From NCBI GenBank assembly GCA_020161315.1, contig JAIUOH010000019.1, positions 1-59,675 of the forward strand: a DNA stretch of 59,675 nt. Direction: 5' to 3'. Positions 59,194 through 59,675 of the stretch are shown piece after piece. Both the position numbers and the translations under genes were made by a program. How positions within the stretch are numbered: the stretch's first letter is position 1; each line of letters opens with the position of its first letter. The stretch is from Actinomycetota bacterium (GTDB lineage: Bacteria; Actinomycetota; Actinomycetes; Actinomycetales; Microbacteriaceae). The notes beneath the pieces were generated by a model. That model was not told the origin of the DNA. It saw nothing but the letters and a program-made list of their open reading frames with translations, and made no database searches.

Positions 59194-59675
59194 CTAAGGC
59201 ACCCGCCGAATCCACGCCTCGGTCGAGAACTTCTCCGCGACGAGTCGCTCAGCCTCGGCATACTCTGCCGGCGCCACCGCATCGGCGACCCCGCCATAGC
59301 GTCCGCCAAATACCTCAAGCATGTGCTCGATGATCGCCTCGCGCGACAGCCCGGTCTGGCTGCGCAGCGGGTCGACCCGCTTCTGAGCGCTCGTCGTGCC
59401 CTTGTCACTGAGCTTTTCGCGGCCGATGCGCAGCACCTGCGTCATCGCCTCGGCATCCATGTCATACGCCATGGTCACGTGGTGCAGCACGGCTCCGCTC
59501 GCGATGCGCTTCTGCGCCGCCCCGCCGATCTTGCCGGCCGGGCTCGTGATGTCGTTGAGCGGCTTGTACACGGCATCGATGCCGAGCGAGCGCAGCGCCT
59601 CGAGCACCCAGTCGTCGAGAAACGCATACGAATCGGCGAAGCTCATGCCGCGCACGAGCTCCTCGGGCACGTACA
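59194..59675 (-). CDS. Lipoate-protein ligase family protein (5' end outside window)
   Basis: C-terminal 160 residues of a gene that continues past the window edge. GIDAVYKPLNDI, KIGGAAQKRIASGAVLHHVT and the following MAYDMD match the BPL_LplA_LipB catalytic core, where the Lys of GKIGGxAQ contacts the lipoyl adenylate; the C-terminal helix region EAIIEHMLEVFGGRYG is also typical. It would attach lipoate or octanoate to E2 or GcvH proteins. The start cannot be seen. Confidence 0.82.
   Translation of the reverse strand, partial: YVPEELVRGMSFADSYAFLDDWVLEALRSLGIDAVYKPLNDITSPAGKIGGAAQKRIASGAVLHHVTMAYDMDAEAMTQVLRIGREKLSDKGTTSAQKRVDPLRSQTGLSREAIIEHMLEVFGGRYGGVADAVAPAEYAEAERLVAEKFSTEAWIRRVP

Overview
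The window is high-GC, densely coded DNA with many ATGA/GTGA start-stop overlaps. Mycobacterial-type bifunctional dCTP deaminase, actinobacterial ribosomal proteins (a cysteine-free S14, L33 and L28), MMPL/YhgE exporters and lipoproteins with LSAC-type lipoboxes all point to an actinobacterium. The protein styles fit the Microbacteriaceae (Leucobacter-like), but that placement is inference. No rRNA, tRNA or CRISPR array was seen.

Layout. 1-130: 3' end of an IS30-type insertion sequence. 371-5378: Zur-type box followed by a zinc ABC importer operon (lipoprotein, ATPase, two permeases), its Fur/Zur regulator and a TSUP permease, closed by a bidirectional terminator. 5441-9211: RND/HAE1 exporter with a coiled-coil insertion. 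9435-26980: a catabolic block containing an FAD/Fe-S 2-hydroxyacid dehydrogenase, ROK regulator, class III aminotransferase of the phospho-lyase type, APH-like kinase, FCD-GntR regulator, SDR, NhaA antiporter, a decayed gene, carbon-nitrogen hydrolase, TRAP transporter, semialdehyde dehydrogenase and GABA-type aminotransferase. 27112-32777: housekeeping genes (SGNH hydrolase, rpsN, rpmG, rpmB, HU, CopD-CtaG, dcd). 32782-37564: MASE1 histidine kinase divergent from a receiver, a frameshifted HEAT-repeat membrane protein and a GT2 glycosyltransferase. 37689-42454: an FHA protein and two membrane proteins carrying variant leucine-rich repeats. 42595-48109: TetR, MMPL exporter with a degenerate NBD-like tail, YhgE/Pip protein. 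48354-49458: ykkC/guanidine-I riboswitch and EamA transporter, bracketed by two inverted copies of a long palindromic element. 49740-56664: phosphonate ABC importer and an aminophosphonate-type catabolic set. 56822-58805: amidohydrolase and tryptophan 2,3-dioxygenase. 59194 to the end: partial lipoate-protein ligase family gene.

Two systems stand out. (a) A 15-bp palindrome with core ACTGTnnnACAGT occurs in front of the FAD/Fe-S dehydrogenase, in front of the GntR gene (degenerate copy, divergent from kinase and phospho-lyase) and twice between the divergent TRAP and semialdehyde dehydrogenase genes. I infer one GntR regulon that imports and degrades a hydroxylated amine or amino acid by phosphorylation and PLP-dependent elimination to a semialdehyde; hydroxylysine or 4-amino-3-hydroxybutyrate would fit. 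(b) A ykkC-type riboswitch leader sits on a 10-TM EamA transporter, making it a candidate guanidinium exporter outside the SMR family.

Intergenic regions carry several unrelated stem-loop repeat families. Two of these (the GTCGAAGGG family and the ATTCTGCG...CGCAGGAT family) have also entered reading frames: the zinc-binding lipoprotein loop, the N terminus of the phosphonate-associated alcohol dehydrogenase and the C terminus of the MMPL exporter.
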